Part shown: positions 36,539-45,414 of the stretch, piece by piece | Numbering within the stretch: position 1 is the stretch's first letter | How the letters are laid out: the number at the start of each line of letters is the position of its first letter | DNA from: Nocardia iowensis | Lineage (GTDB): Bacteria; Actinomycetota; Actinomycetes; Mycobacteriales; Mycobacteriaceae | Direction: 5' to 3' | DNA length: 64,000 nucleotides | Assembly (NCBI RefSeq): GCF_019222765.1 | Contig: NZ_CP078145.1 | Span: 8,246,001 to 8,310,000 of the forward strand | Translations under genes and position numbers: made by a program | The notes under the pieces: model-generated | What the model was told of the DNA's origin: nothing | The model's database searches: none | The model's input: the letters and a program-made list of their open reading frames with translations, nothing else

Positions 36539-36652
36539 AAAAGTGTTACGACGGGCTCGACATTGCCGCGAGGTTGGCTACTCTGAACCCGAGCGGTGCG
36601 CCCAGTGGGCTGCGTCACCGCCCCGCGCGCCGGCACCAATGGAGGTACCTCG

Positions 36653-38089
36653 ATGGCGAAGCAAGTACCGACCTCTCGGCTTGCTCGTGGCACCAAGCTA
36701 GGTGCCGTCGCAGCCAGCTCGGTGATTCGCACGCAACGTGCGCGGCTATCGATGCGGGGCAGGTCGGAGGCCGTGCGCGCGAAGATGGCCGAGGAGTCCA
36801 TGATTCGCACCACCGAGCAGGTGGTCATGGTGCTCGGCACCATGAAGGGTGTCGCCATGAAGCTCGGACAGATGATGTCGGTGCTGGACATGGACCTGGT
36901 GCCGGAGGCGCATCGCGAACGGTTCCAGAAGCGGCTCGCCGTATTGCGCAATGCCGCACCGTCGGTGTCGTTCGAGTCGATGCGGCAGGTGATCGAGGAG
37001 GACTTCGGCCAGCCGCTCGACGCGATCTTCGCCGAGTTCGAGCCCGAGCCGATCGCGGCCGCGTCCATCGGCCAGGTGTATCGGGGCAAGCTGCACGACG
37101 GCCGACAGGTAGCGGTGAAGGTGCAGTACCCGGGCATCGATGCCGCGGTCCGGGCGGATCTGAAGAACCTGGCCATGTTCCGCCGGGTGCTGCAATCGGC
37201 GATGCCGTGGGTGACGCCCGCCGTGCTCGACGAGCTGCGGCTCAACATGGAAAGCGAACTCGACTACCAGGCCGAGGCCAACACTCAGCTACAGATCGCC
37301 GAGCTCTACGCCGGGCATCCGTTCATCGTGGTGCCGCGCTCGATGCCCGAGCTCAGCACCACCCGCGTGCTCGTCAACGAGTACGTGGCGGGCAAGGGAT
37401 TCGACGAGATCCGGCAGCTGCCGGACGCGCAGCGGGACCGGATCGGCGAGATCATCTACCGGTTCTACGTCGGCTCGCTGTTCACCTTCAACGAGTTCTG
37501 CGGCGACCCGCATCCGGGCAACGTGCTACTGGCCGACGACGGCAAGGTCGCCTTCCTCGACTTCGGACTGTTCAACCGGATGGATCCCGAGCACGTGCAA
37601 TTCGAGCTGACCTGCCTGCGCGCGGCCGCCGAGGACCGGGCCGAAGATCTGCGGGAGTTGATGATCGAGCGGGGCGTGATCGATTCGCCGGAGGAAATCG
37701 GCGCCGAGGAATGCCTGGAATACGTGCTCGCCGCGTCCGAATGGTGTCTCGTCGACGAGGATCTGACGATTACCCCGGAGCTGGCCAGCGGCGCGTTCCT
37801 GCTCGCGGTAGACCCGAGGGCCAGCGAGTTCGCCGGGATGAAGCAGCAGAATCTGCCGCCGGAACACTTGTTCTCGCGCCGCGCCGACTTCCTCACCTTC
37901 GGCATGCTCGGTCAGCTCGGCTGCACCGCCAACTGGCATCAGATTTCCCGCGAATGGCTCTACGACGAGCCGCCCGTCACCGAACTCGGCAAGGCACACC
38001 ACGCGTGGCTGGCCGAGCATCCGCCTGTCGCGCCGAAGAAGCCGCGGACCAGGGCAAAGAAGGCCCCGAAAACCAGCCCCGAAGCGTAA
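36653..38089 (+). CDS. ABC1/AarF (UbiB-like) atypical kinase
   Basis: 478 residues. UbiB-family hallmarks: K-x-GQ motif in KGVAMKLGQMMSVLDMDL, Ala-rich loop EPIAAASIGQVYRGKLHDGR with catalytic Lys in QVAVKVQYPGID, E in MESELDYQAEANTQ, HxN in FCGDPHPGNVLLADDGK and DFG in VAFLDFGLFNR. Basic tail KKPRTRAKKAPKT. These ATPases support isoprenoid-lipid metabolism and drug tolerance; the client here is unknown. GGAGG precedes ATG 36653. Probably co-transcribed with the reductase 18 bases downstream. Confidence 0.9.
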   Translation: MAKQVPTSRLARGTKLGAVAASSVIRTQRARLSMRGRSEAVRAKMAEESMIRTTEQVVMVLGTMKGVAMKLGQMMSVLDMDLVPEAHRERFQKRLAVLRNAAPSVSFESMRQVIEEDFGQPLDAIFAEFEPEPIAAASIGQVYRGKLHDGRQVAVKVQYPGIDAAVRADLKNLAMFRRVLQSAMPWVTPAVLDELRLNMESELDYQAEANTQLQIAELYAGHPFIVVPRSMPELSTTRVLVNEYVAGKGFDEIRQLPDAQRDRIGEIIYRFYVGSLFTFNEFCGDPHPGNVLLADDGKVAFLDFGLFNRMDPEHVQFELTCLRAAAEDRAEDLRELMIERGVIDSPEEIGAEECLEYVLAASEWCLVDEDLTITPELASGAFLLAVDPRASEFAGMKQQNLPPEHLFSRRADFLTFGMLGQLGCTANWHQISREWLYDEPPVTELGKAHHAWLAEHPPVAPKKPRTRAKKAPKTSPEA

Positions 38090-38107
38090 CCGCAGAAACG
38101 GAAGACC

Positions 38108-39358
38108 ATGGCAGACACACGAGAATTCGACCTCGTCCTTTTCGGCGCAACGGGTTTCGTCGGCAAGCTCACCGCGGAGTATCTGATCACCGCGGCACCG
38201 GAGTCCGCCAAGATCGCCCTTGCCGGGCGGTCGCTCGACAAGCTCACCAAGGCCCGCACCGAGCTCGGTCCGGCGGCCGCGGACTGGGGGCTGGTGGTGG
38301 CCGATTGCACCGATGAAGTCGCGCTCGCCGCGCTGGCCGCGCGGACCAAGGTCGTGGTCACCACGGTCGGCCCGTACCTGCGCTACGGCCTGCCACTGGT
38401 CGCCGCTTGCGCGAAGGCCGGCACGCACTACGCCGATCTCACCGGTGAGCCGCTGTTCATCCGCGAAGCGATCGACCAGTACCACGAGCAAGCCGTCGCG
38501 ACCGGCGCGAAGATCGTGAATTCCTGTGGGTACGACTCGATCCCGTCGGATCTGAGCGTGTACCAGCTGTACAAGCGCTCGCTGGAGGACAACACCGGCG
38601 AGCTCGAGGAGACCACGCTGGTGGCCTGGCTGAAGGGTGGCGTGAGCGGCGGCACCATCGATTCGGGCCGGGCGATGATGGAGGCGATCGCCGCCGACCC
38701 GAGCAAGGGATCGGTACTGGCGCACCCGTATTCGCTGAGCCCGGACAAGTCGATGGACCCGGACGTCGGTCGTCAGTCCGACCAAGCGCTCTCGCGTGCC
38801 AGCGCCATCGACCCGAGCCTCGACGGCTGGGTCAGCACGTTCGTCATGGCGGCGCACAACACCAAGATCGTGCGGCGGACCAACGGCCTGCTCGGCTGGG
38901 TGTACGGCAAGAACTTCCGCTACCGCGAGGTGATGAGCGCGGGCAAGTCGCCCGCCGCGCCGCTGGTGGCCGCGGGTGTGGCGGGTGGCATCGTCGCGAC
39001 CATGGCGGCCGGTGCGGTGCTGTCCCGGGTGTCGGTCGGCCGCAAGCTGCTCGACCGGGTACTGCCCAAGCCCGGCACCGGGCCGAGCGAAAAGGCCCGC
39101 GACAGTGGCTGGTTCACCATGAAGACGTTCGCCCGCACCTCGTCGGGCGCGAAGTACGTGGCGACCTTCGCGGGCGAGGGCGACCCCGGCTACAAGGCGA
39201 CCGCGGTACTGCTCGGCGAAAGCGGGCTGTGCCTGGCCTTCGACACCGACAAGCAGCCGGAGCTGGCGGGCATCCTCACCCCGGCCGCCGCGATGGGCGA
39301 TGCGCTCACCGAGCGGCTGCGGGCGGCGGGGATGACCATCGAGGTCGCGCGGTCCTGA
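38108..39358 (+). CDS. Saccharopine dehydrogenase-like trans-acting enoyl reductase family protein
   Basis: 416 residues. Rossmann start DLVLFGATGFVGKLTAEYL, then VVVTTVGPYLRYGLPLVAAC, HYADLTGEPLFIREAIDQYH and NSCGYDSIPSDLSVYQLYKR, typical of the Rv2449c/Rv2953 group. Rv2953 reduces double bonds in phthiocerol/phenolphthiocerol lipid precursors; others are uncharacterised. A hydrophobic stretch APLVAAGVAGGIVATMAAGA may be membrane-associated. Follows the ABC1 kinase gene closely, suggesting an envelope-lipid role (inference). Confidence 0.87.
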   Translation: MADTREFDLVLFGATGFVGKLTAEYLITAAPESAKIALAGRSLDKLTKARTELGPAAADWGLVVADCTDEVALAALAARTKVVVTTVGPYLRYGLPLVAACAKAGTHYADLTGEPLFIREAIDQYHEQAVATGAKIVNSCGYDSIPSDLSVYQLYKRSLEDNTGELEETTLVAWLKGGVSGGTIDSGRAMMEAIAADPSKGSVLAHPYSLSPDKSMDPDVGRQSDQALSRASAIDPSLDGWVSTFVMAAHNTKIVRRTNGLLGWVYGKNFRYREVMSAGKSPAAPLVAAGVAGGIVATMAAGAVLSRVSVGRKLLDRVLPKPGTGPSEKARDSGWFTMKTFARTSSGAKYVATFAGEGDPGYKATAVLLGESGLCLAFDTDKQPELAGILTPAAAMGDALTERLRAAGMTIEVARS

Positions 39359-39469
39359 AACACGTTGCGACGGGCGGGGTTCGGTGCGCGAGCACCGAGT
39401 CCCGCCCGTCGTCGAATTCGGACGATCGATGATGAACCAACCGACGAGCGCGGACTCGGAAGTGAGCCA

Positions 39470-40102
39470 ATGAATCTCGCACGACGCACGATGAACCACC
39501 CGGCGTTGGCCGCGGTGTACGAGCGAGCTTGGCGGCCGAGTCTGTTCTATCTGGCCAGCGGTCGCACGACGGCGGCGGATCGCCGGGATGCGGTCAGCAC
39601 GCTGCGCCTCGGCGGGCCGCAGAAGGTACTCGATATCGCTTGCGGGCCAGGCAACTTCACCCGCTATCTGAGCAAGGCGTTGACCGGTGACGGCTTCGCC
39701 ATCGGCCTCGACTACTCCGAGCCGATGCTCGCCCGTGCCGTCACCGACAACGCGGGGCCACGCGTCGGCTACCTGCGTGGCGATGCCCGTGCGCTCCCGT
39801 TCGCCGACGCCACCTTCGATGCGGTGTGCTGCTTCGGCGCCCTCTACCTCATCCCCGACCCGATCGCCGCGACCCGCGAAATGATCCGCGTGCTGGCACC
39901 GGGCGGGCGCATCGCCATCACCACCAGCTACCGCGCCGACAACACCTTCGGGGAGGTCAGCCGGGTCGTCGGTGGCTGGAGCGGCCTACGCGTCTTCGGC
40001 ACCAACACCTTCCCCGACCTCTTCGCCGAAGCGGGCCTCGTCGACATCGACCAATCCGTGCACCGCCTGCTCCAGTACGTCAGCGCCACCCGTCCCGAGT
40101 AG
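39470..40102 (+). CDS. Class I SAM-dependent methyltransferase (Methyltransf_11)
   Basis: 210 residues. SAM motif I VLDIACGPGNFTRYLSKAL, motif II FAIGLDYSEPML, then GDARALPFADATFDAVCCFG, REMIRVLAPGGRIAITTSYR. Resembles UbiE-like methyltransferases acting on lipids or quinones; target unknown. ATG 39470 has GGAAG upstream and overlaps the stop of a 14-codon frame at 39429, which is probably incidental. Ends before a strong terminator. Confidence 0.87.
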   Translation: MNLARRTMNHPALAAVYERAWRPSLFYLASGRTTAADRRDAVSTLRLGGPQKVLDIACGPGNFTRYLSKALTGDGFAIGLDYSEPMLARAVTDNAGPRVGYLRGDARALPFADATFDAVCCFGALYLIPDPIAATREMIRVLAPGGRIAITTSYRADNTFGEVSRVVGGWSGLRVFGTNTFPDLFAEAGLVDIDQSVHRLLQYVSATRPE

Positions 40103-40226
40103 TCCACAGACCGGGGTACAGGCCCTGTGAGCCGCATGGAAGGTCTGTGGGTGAGCTCGCGGGCTGCCATGAACAACGACGCCGACGCCCTCGGTTGAAC
40201 CGGCTACTCAGCTGCTGTGCTCAGCG

Positions 40227-40269
40227 GCCCGCCCCTCGTCCGCGATCCCAGCACGGACAAGGGGCGGGC
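40227..40269. terminator. Bidirectional terminator between convergent genes
   Basis: GCCCGCCCCTCGTCCG / CGGACAAGGGGCGGGC, 16-bp stem with one wobble and an 11-base loop, between the methyltransferase (+) and the repeat protein (-). Confidence 0.75.
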
Positions 40270-40284
40270 GGGTTGGCAGCTGGA

Positions 40285-40887
40285 TCAGCTGCCCGCGCTG
40301 CCGGTGGACGGACGTGCCCGGCGCAGGTCGCACGCCGCGCGATCGGCGTCCGGCCGGTCGGCGCCCGAGCGGGCGCAGCCATGGGCGGTGTAGCCGTGCT
40401 CGTCATAACCCCAGCGGTCATAGCCCCACCGGTCGTAACCCCAGCGGTCGTAACCCGATCGGTCGAAACCGCCTCGGTCGTAACCCGAGCGGTCATAACC
40501 GAATCGGTCATAACCGGCTCGGTCGTAACCGTCGGGACCGTAACCATCGGGACCGTAGCCGTCGTCGGGCTCGCTGGGCTTCGGCAAGCTCGGGGTCGTC
40601 ACCGGTGGAGCGGTGGTTTCCGGCGGAGCGGTCGTCACCGGCGGAGCGGTCGTCACCGGCGGAGCGGTCGTCACCGGCGGAGCCGTGGTAACCGGCGGAG
40701 CCGTGGTCACGGGTGCCTGGGTAACCGGCGTCGCAGGCGCGACAGTGGCGGGCGCGGCGGGGCTCTGATCAGGAGTTGCGAACGCCGGAACGATCAGCGC
40801 GGCGGGCGCGAGTGCCAACGCCCCGGCAGCAGCGGTCAGCATGACCACCTGCTTCACCTTGCCTCGACTTCTGCTCCACTGCGACAT
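40285..40887 (-). CDS. Secreted low-complexity protein with TTAPPV and GYDRx repeats
   Basis: 200 residues. Signal-like N-terminus (KQVVMLTAAAGALALAPAAL, cleavage near AFATP). Residues 60-97 are six TTAPPV hexapeptides; residues 109-170 are a strict period-5 run of about 12 units of the type GYDRx (x = A, F, S, W and others), with GYGPD variants at the start and HGYTAHGC at the end. Two Cys and an Arg-rich tail follow. The repeat suggests an extended, aromatic-rich surface or wall-binding protein; function unknown. GGAGG precedes ATG 40887. Confidence 0.75.
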   Translation of the reverse strand: MSQWSRSRGKVKQVVMLTAAAGALALAPAALIVPAFATPDQSPAAPATVAPATPVTQAPVTTAPPVTTAPPVTTAPPVTTAPPVTTAPPETTAPPVTTPSLPKPSEPDDGYGPDGYGPDGYDRAGYDRFGYDRSGYDRGGFDRSGYDRWGYDRWGYDRWGYDEHGYTAHGCARSGADRPDADRAACDLRRARPSTGSAGS

Positions 40888-41064
40888 GTTCGACCTCCAT
40901 CTCGAAGCGAGCGCGCTAGCCCGCACTCCGCTCCCCCTATCGGTCGACTGCCCAATTTCGATACACACCAGTGACTTTCATAACCGGCCCTACTTCTAGG
41001 GTCTTGCCCCACCCCGCCGACCCGACTAAAAGCCACGCGCAGTCATCTTCCCAACCGGGCTGGG

Positions 41065-42318
41065 CTACAGCCAGATGGGGTAGTCGCTGGGGCCGAGGCG
41101 ATCGATGGTGTTGGAGATCTGGGCGACCAGGTGCCATGGTCGATCGGTGTCGGTGGTGGCTTTGCCGCTGGTGAGGATGGCGCCGGAGAGGCCGCGGGAC
41201 GAGTCGGCCCAGCCGTACTGGGTGGTGAGTCCGCTGCGACCGAAGTGAGATCGGGTGTTGCGGCCGAACTTCGATCTGCGCCCGCCCAGTTCGAAGCCCG
41301 CTCGACTCACTCGTCCGGCGAGCCCGGGGATGCGGTCGGCTGGTTGTATCGCCTCGCGCAGTGTGCTCGGCCGCATGATCCGCACGCCGTCCAATTCGCC
41401 ACCGCGCGTGAGGATTTCGTAGAACCGCGACAACTCGAAGGCCGTCGTCACCAGATTCCCCGACGGGAGTTCGGCGGTGAGGAATGCTCGCGTCGCGGAT
41501 TCCGATACCGCTCCGCCCAGCCCGCCGCCGAGCGCCTTGCGCGCCAGATACTTCGATATGCGTGACGGTCCCGGCCCGGTCTTCACTCCGGCCACGACCT
41601 TGTCGACATCCTCCGGTCGAACCCCGAAGTTGTTCCACCGGAAGCCCAATGGCTCGAGCACCTGTTCGGCCAGGTGCTCTCGCATCCGCTTCCCGGTGGC
41701 CCGTTGCACCAGCAGCCGTTGAATCAGCCCACTGGTCATCGCGTGGTAGATCCGGAACCGCCCCGGTGGCCAGCTGGGCACCAGGTCGGCCAGCCCGCGC
41801 GCGGCCAGTTCCTCGTCGACCACCAACTCGAAACCCTTGTAGGGCGGCGTAACAAACGGCACACCCGCCGAATGCGAAAGGACATGTCCGATCGTGATCC
41901 GATCCTTGCCGTTGGCGGCGAACTCCGGAATGTACTTACACACCGGGTCGTCGAGCCGAAATGCGCCCTGCTCTATGAGCATGAACATCAGCGCCGCCGA
42001 AACACCCTTCGCCGTCGAGAATCCACAGAACGGAGTCTCGGGCGTCGCGGGCACCTTGATCGCGTCCACCCCGTCCCCCGGCGCATTCCCCCAGCCGTGT
42101 CCGATACTGCGGTTCAACACGATCTTCCCGTTGCGCCGCAAACACACCTGAATCGCCGGTGTCGTCCCCATCCGGTACCACGCCCGCACCGACTCCCACA
42201 GCGCCTCGACCTCCCCGCGGGCCAACCCGGCCGCCGCCGGATCGTCCTCGTCCCCGACTGTGGTCACCGAGTCCAGGTCCTCGGCGACGGCCACCAACGT
42301 GCCAGGAAGTGCGCTCAT
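41065..42318 (-). CDS. Serine hydrolase of the beta-lactamase (class C-like) family
   Basis: 417 residues, no signal peptide. Nucleophile Ser-x-x-Lys in CGFSTAKGVSAALMFML, Tyr position in FRIYHAMTSGLIQRLL, LSHSAGVPF and C-terminal SHFGRSGLTTQYGWADSSRG. Cytoplasmic or lipid-metabolic esterases (LipL/EstB-like) of this family hydrolyse esters rather than beta-lactams. ATG 42318 follows the palindrome at 42338-42350. Substrate unknown. Confidence 0.85.
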   Translation of the reverse strand: MSALPGTLVAVAEDLDSVTTVGDEDDPAAAGLARGEVEALWESVRAWYRMGTTPAIQVCLRRNGKIVLNRSIGHGWGNAPGDGVDAIKVPATPETPFCGFSTAKGVSAALMFMLIEQGAFRLDDPVCKYIPEFAANGKDRITIGHVLSHSAGVPFVTPPYKGFELVVDEELAARGLADLVPSWPPGRFRIYHAMTSGLIQRLLVQRATGKRMREHLAEQVLEPLGFRWNNFGVRPEDVDKVVAGVKTGPGPSRISKYLARKALGGGLGGAVSESATRAFLTAELPSGNLVTTAFELSRFYEILTRGGELDGVRIMRPSTLREAIQPADRIPGLAGRVSRAGFELGGRRSKFGRNTRSHFGRSGLTTQYGWADSSRGLSGAILTSGKATTDTDRPWHLVAQISNTIDRLGPSDYPIWL

Positions 42319-42337
42319 TTGCCCAGCATATCGACCT

Positions 42338-42350
42338 TTATCTGAGATAA
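42338..42350. promoter_or_regulatory. Palindrome TTATCTGAGATAA, candidate operator
   Basis: Perfect 13-base palindrome (6-bp arms, central G), 20 bases upstream of ATG 42318 in the divergent region between two serine hydrolases. AT-rich and thus conspicuous in this genome; regulator unknown. Confidence 0.4.
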
Positions 42351-42525
42351 GGGTGAGAGAAAGCCCAGTCGGCGCGGTGATCGAAGCGACGGCCGCGCAG
42401 GTACACTCCTGGTGTCCGATACAGACCCGTACTCGTGTCACCAACATTCGCCGTGGTGTCGCTTTCGTGTACTCCCGACCTGATTTCGGACCGCAAGGCG
42501 ATCCGGCAACACAAACGGAGAACTG

Positions 42526-43650
42526 GTGCGGTATTTCTTGATGACGACGACCCTCTTGGTGGCAGTTTCGGCGTTGTCCGGCACGGCGGTATCGTCCGCC
42601 GAACCGAATTCGTCCGCCGCGCAATGGCAAGGGCAGCTCGATCAGCTCGTGGCCGATGTCGGTGTCCCTGGCGCCCAAATGGTGGTATCCGGGAACGGAT
42701 CGGACGCCCAGCTCAATAGCGGCGCCGGGAATTTGGGCACCGGCGGTTCCTTCCCGGACAACGCCCGAGTTCGGATCGCCAGCAACACCAAGTCTTTCGT
42801 CGCGACGGTGGTGTTGCAGCTGGCGGCGGAGCAGCGGGTGGACCTGGACGCTCCGGTGCAGCGGTATCTACCCGGCGTGATTCGTGGGCCGGGCGGCGAC
42901 GGCAGCCTGATCACGGTCCGAAACCTGTTGCAGCACACCAGCGGAATCCCCGACTACCTGGCGTACTTGGATATCGAGTCCGTCGAGGCGTTACGTCGCC
43001 CTCGCCCGGCGGACGAGTTGATCCGGCTCGGGCTCGATCAGCCGTCCGACTTCGCCCCCGGGTCGGACATCGGCTATTCCAATACGAACTATCTGCTGGC
43101 AGGCAAGCTGGTCGAGCAGCTGACAGGTCTACCGGTGGGGGTGGAGGTCACCCGCCGGATCCTGTTGCCCCTCGGACTGCACGACACCTACTGGCCGGTC
43201 TTCCCGTTGGAGAATGTCATTCGGGGACCCCATCCGCGGGCTTACCACAACTTCGACGGAAATCTCGTCGACATCACCGATATCGACCCCAATTGGGGCC
43301 TGGCCGACGGAGCCATGGTGTCCACCGGTGCCGACCTGAATCGCTTCTTCATGGCTCTGCTGTCCGGAAAGCTGCTGCCGCCAGCACAATTGGCCGAGAT
43401 GCAACGCACTGTCCCGTTCGGCGATCCGGCTTCGGCGGGCGGCCTCGGTCTCGGCTTGGTCCACCGGACCACCTCCTGCGGCCTCGAAACCTGGGGTCAC
43501 GGCGGTGCGATGGCCGGTTTCATGGTCTTCGGCGCGGCAACAGCGGACCGTGCGATCACCGTGAGCCTGAACCAGATTCCCGCGCCGCCGACCGACACCA
43601 TGCAGGCAGATATGGACAGAATCGTCGACGCCGCACTGTGCTCGCCCTGA
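42526..43650 (+). CDS. Secreted serine hydrolase/beta-lactamase-like or D-Ala-D-Ala carboxypeptidase
   Basis: 374 residues. Signal peptide FLMTTTLLVAVSALSGTAV, cleavage near SSAEP. Active site S-x-x-K in VRIASNTKSFVATVV, Y-x-N in DIGYSNTNYLLAGK and HG-type motif in LETWGHGGAMAGFM. Exported class C-like serine hydrolase, either a DD-peptidase or esterase. GTG 42526 has GGAGA nine bases upstream. Divergent from another serine hydrolase. Confidence 0.87.
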   Translation: MRYFLMTTTLLVAVSALSGTAVSSAEPNSSAAQWQGQLDQLVADVGVPGAQMVVSGNGSDAQLNSGAGNLGTGGSFPDNARVRIASNTKSFVATVVLQLAAEQRVDLDAPVQRYLPGVIRGPGGDGSLITVRNLLQHTSGIPDYLAYLDIESVEALRRPRPADELIRLGLDQPSDFAPGSDIGYSNTNYLLAGKLVEQLTGLPVGVEVTRRILLPLGLHDTYWPVFPLENVIRGPHPRAYHNFDGNLVDITDIDPNWGLADGAMVSTGADLNRFFMALLSGKLLPPAQLAEMQRTVPFGDPASAGGLGLGLVHRTTSCGLETWGHGGAMAGFMVFGAATADRAITVSLNQIPAPPTDTMQADMDRIVDAALCSP

Positions 43651-43664
43651 CAGGTGTGCCCAAC

Positions 43665-43730
43665 GTGCCTCTCGCACACCCGTCGCCCGTCCGGTACCCT
43701 CGGACAACGAAACGGTGTGCGAGAGCGCAC
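43665..43730. terminator. Composite bidirectional terminator
   Basis: CTCTCGCACACC (43669-43680) and GGTGTGCGAGAG (43714-43725) pair perfectly, extended by GTGC/GCAC with a one-base bulge; the loop has an inner GTCCG/CGGAC stem. Located between convergent genes. Confidence 0.7.
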
Positions 43731-43741
43731 GTCCGCCGTTT

Positions 43742-43945
43742 TCAGTCCGGCTCCTCCGGCAGCGGCGGTGCGGCACCGAGGTCGACCATACGGCGGAGCA
43801 TTCCCGGCGTCAGCGCGAATTCGAATTCGGCTCCGCCGCTTTCGAAAACGAAGGTCAGATAGCCGTCTCGATGAAGGGGAGCGCGCCGGACCGAGCAGTG
43901 CTCGCCGACGATCACCCAGCTACCGATGGTCAATTGATCGAACAT
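43742..43945 (-). CDS. Small protein downstream of the GntR regulator, unknown
   Basis: 67 residues: MFDQLTIGSWVIVGEHCSVR, then LTFVFESGGAEFEFALTPGM and an acidic Pro-rich tail. Predicted mostly beta, no known family recognised. ATG 43945 has GGAGG four bases upstream; an upstream in-frame ATG at 44068 lacks support. It lies 86 bases after the GntR gene in the same direction and may be co-transcribed. Confidence 0.55.
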   Translation of the reverse strand: MFDQLTIGSWVIVGEHCSVRRAPLHRDGYLTFVFESGGAEFEFALTPGMLRRMVDLGAAPPLPEEPD

Positions 43946-44031
43946 CGAACCTCCCACCCTTTGGCCTATGCCACTGTCGATGTGTGGACTATGCCATTCG
44001 TAGCGAAGAGGTGTCAATGCCGAAAAATGGC

Positions 44032-44766
44032 CTATGACCTGCTGGAATACTCCTGTTGGAACATCCATTTTTCGGGCGGGTGGATGATCTCGTCGAGCTG
44101 GAGCACGGCAGCGTCGGCGGTGTGCAGCGTGAGTTGATAGACCAGCACGGCGGCGGGCCGGGCCAGTCCGAGGTGGCGGCGCTCCTCGGCGGTGGCGAGG
44201 CGGGCACTGACCCGGTCGCGCAGGTAGGACACCCGGCGATCGGTCACCGATTCGAGGTAGCGCAGGGTCCCACCGGAGAGCCGATCGGCACGGAGCAACA
44301 GTGGCGCGGCCTCGGCGAGGTCGCCCGCGAACCAGGACGTGGCGATCTCGGTGGCGCCGGATCCGTTGCCGGTCAAGCGTTTCCGCATGATCACCGCACT
44401 CCCCTTCGGCAGCCCGAGCACCTCGACGACATGACCGGGACCGGCGACGACCGCGGCCTCCAGCAGGGTCATCGCGGCCGATTCGGCGTAGGCCGAACCA
44501 TATTGCGGCGGCTGCTCACGCAGGACGAGACCACCGGGCCGGTCGGCAACGTAGGTGCCGGAGCCACGACGCGACTCCACGATCCCCTGCTGCCGCAACG
44601 TATTCAGCGCCTTCGCCGCGGTCGGCCTTGCCACCTTCCACTGGGCGGCGAGCTCACGCTCCGACGGAACTTCGGCGCCCGGCGCGAGCTCACCGCGCTC
44701 GATCCGATCGCGGATGTACCCCGATATCTGCAGATATTTCGGCAGTACTTCATCGATTTCGGACAC
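44032..44766 (-). CDS. GntR-family (HutC/UTRA) transcriptional regulator
   Basis: 244 residues. N-terminal winged helix LPKYLQISGYIRDRIERGEL, VPSERELAAQWKVARPTAAK, LRQQGIVESRRGSGTYVADR; C-terminal UTRA ligand domain (VVEVLGLPKGSAVIMRKRLT, SWFAGDLAEAAPLL, VSARLATAEERRHLGL). GTG 44766 has GAGAGG six bases upstream. Divergent from the PE-like/PPE-like/EspG cassette, with three 17-bp tandem repeats in between, so it probably controls that cassette. Effector unknown. Confidence 0.9.
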   Translation of the reverse strand: MSEIDEVLPKYLQISGYIRDRIERGELAPGAEVPSERELAAQWKVARPTAAKALNTLRQQGIVESRRGSGTYVADRPGGLVLREQPPQYGSAYAESAAMTLLEAAVVAGPGHVVEVLGLPKGSAVIMRKRLTGNGSGATEIATSWFAGDLAEAAPLLLRADRLSGGTLRYLESVTDRRVSYLRDRVSARLATAEERRHLGLARPAAVLVYQLTLHTADAAVLQLDEIIHPPEKWMFQQEYSSRS

Positions 44767-44908
44767 CGGTCGCCTCTCTGCGCACACCGCCTCCGACCAC
44801 TGGGCCACCCCTGCGGGCCAGGCGGCAAGTGTACCAATCGTGCCCGATATCACAGGGAAAGTGCGCGGCCAAGCAGGTCCCGGCGGGCGTTACCGACCGG
44901 TAGAGTGC

Positions 44909-44959
44909 CCATCCAGTACGGCGCTCCATCGAGTACTGCGCTCCATCCAATACAGCGCC
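44909..44959. repeat. Three 17-bp tandem repeats, candidate GntR operators
   Basis: CCATCCAGTACGGCGCT, CCATCGAGTACTGCGCT and CCATCCAATACAGCGCC occupy 44909-44925, 44926-44942 and 44943-44959 without gaps. Shared core CCATC-A-TAC-GCGC. They end 33 bases before ATG 44993 in the divergent promoter region. Confidence 0.6.
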
Positions 44960-44992
44960 AGCGGAGTGGACCGAACAGAGGGGGTTACCCAG

Positions 44993-45385
44993 ATGGCGGT
45001 ACCGGACACCGGACAGACGATGGCACGACAACTGTACGCGGCGGCCACCGGCGACGGCGATGGCCAGCCCTTCGAACTGGCCGCCGATGTCGCCGAAAAC
45101 CTCGCTGCCGCTTGCGACAAACTGGTCGAGGACCTACACCGGGCAATGGCTACCGGCCAGCTCGTGACGGACGTGACGGGATTCCCGAATCTGCCGACCG
45201 GACAAGGGCTTTCCCGCGGCTTCAACGAAAAGGGCAGGCAATATCTGGACACCCTGGCGGCCTTCCAGGAAACAGCACTGCTTTTCAAGGCCGCCTATCT
45301 GGCGGCGGGCAAGAGATTCGCCGACGCCGAAGCGGCACGCAAAGCCGCACTCGACCTGGTCGCCGAACATTCAGCGGCCCGATGA
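44993..45385 (+). CDS. Helical-hairpin protein of a type VII-like cassette (PE-like position)
   Basis: 130 residues, predicted almost entirely helical: FELAADVAENLAAACDKLVE and DLHRAMATGQ form helix one; NEKGRQYLDTLAAFQETALL and AAYLAAGKRFADAEAARKAA form helix two. No signal peptide. It occupies the slot held by PE or EsxA-like partners before PPE and espG genes, but has no canonical PE motif and no clear Y-x3-D/E export signal, so the PE-like label is by context. ATG 44993 with GAGGGGG upstream. Confidence 0.6.
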   Translation: MAVPDTGQTMARQLYAAATGDGDGQPFELAADVAENLAAACDKLVEDLHRAMATGQLVTDVTGFPNLPTGQGLSRGFNEKGRQYLDTLAAFQETALLFKAAYLAAGKRFADAEAARKAALDLVAEHSAAR

Positions 45386-45414
45386 GCAACCATCGAGACA
45401 GCTGAGAGACCGCC

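Noticed and set aside
36596-36652. Upstream ATG for the ABC1 kinase
   Set aside because: Lacks an RBS; ATG 36653 has GGAGG.
39429-39473. 14-codon frame ending in ATGA overlap with the methyltransferase start
   Set aside because: No ribosome-binding site of its own, no upstream gene overlap and no match to the MIRU-like elements; the methyltransferase has its own GGAAG.
45382-45405. 7-aa frame starting in ATGA overlap after the hairpin-protein gene
   Set aside because: Only one end overlaps a gene; the next start has its own RBS nine bases later. Probably chance.
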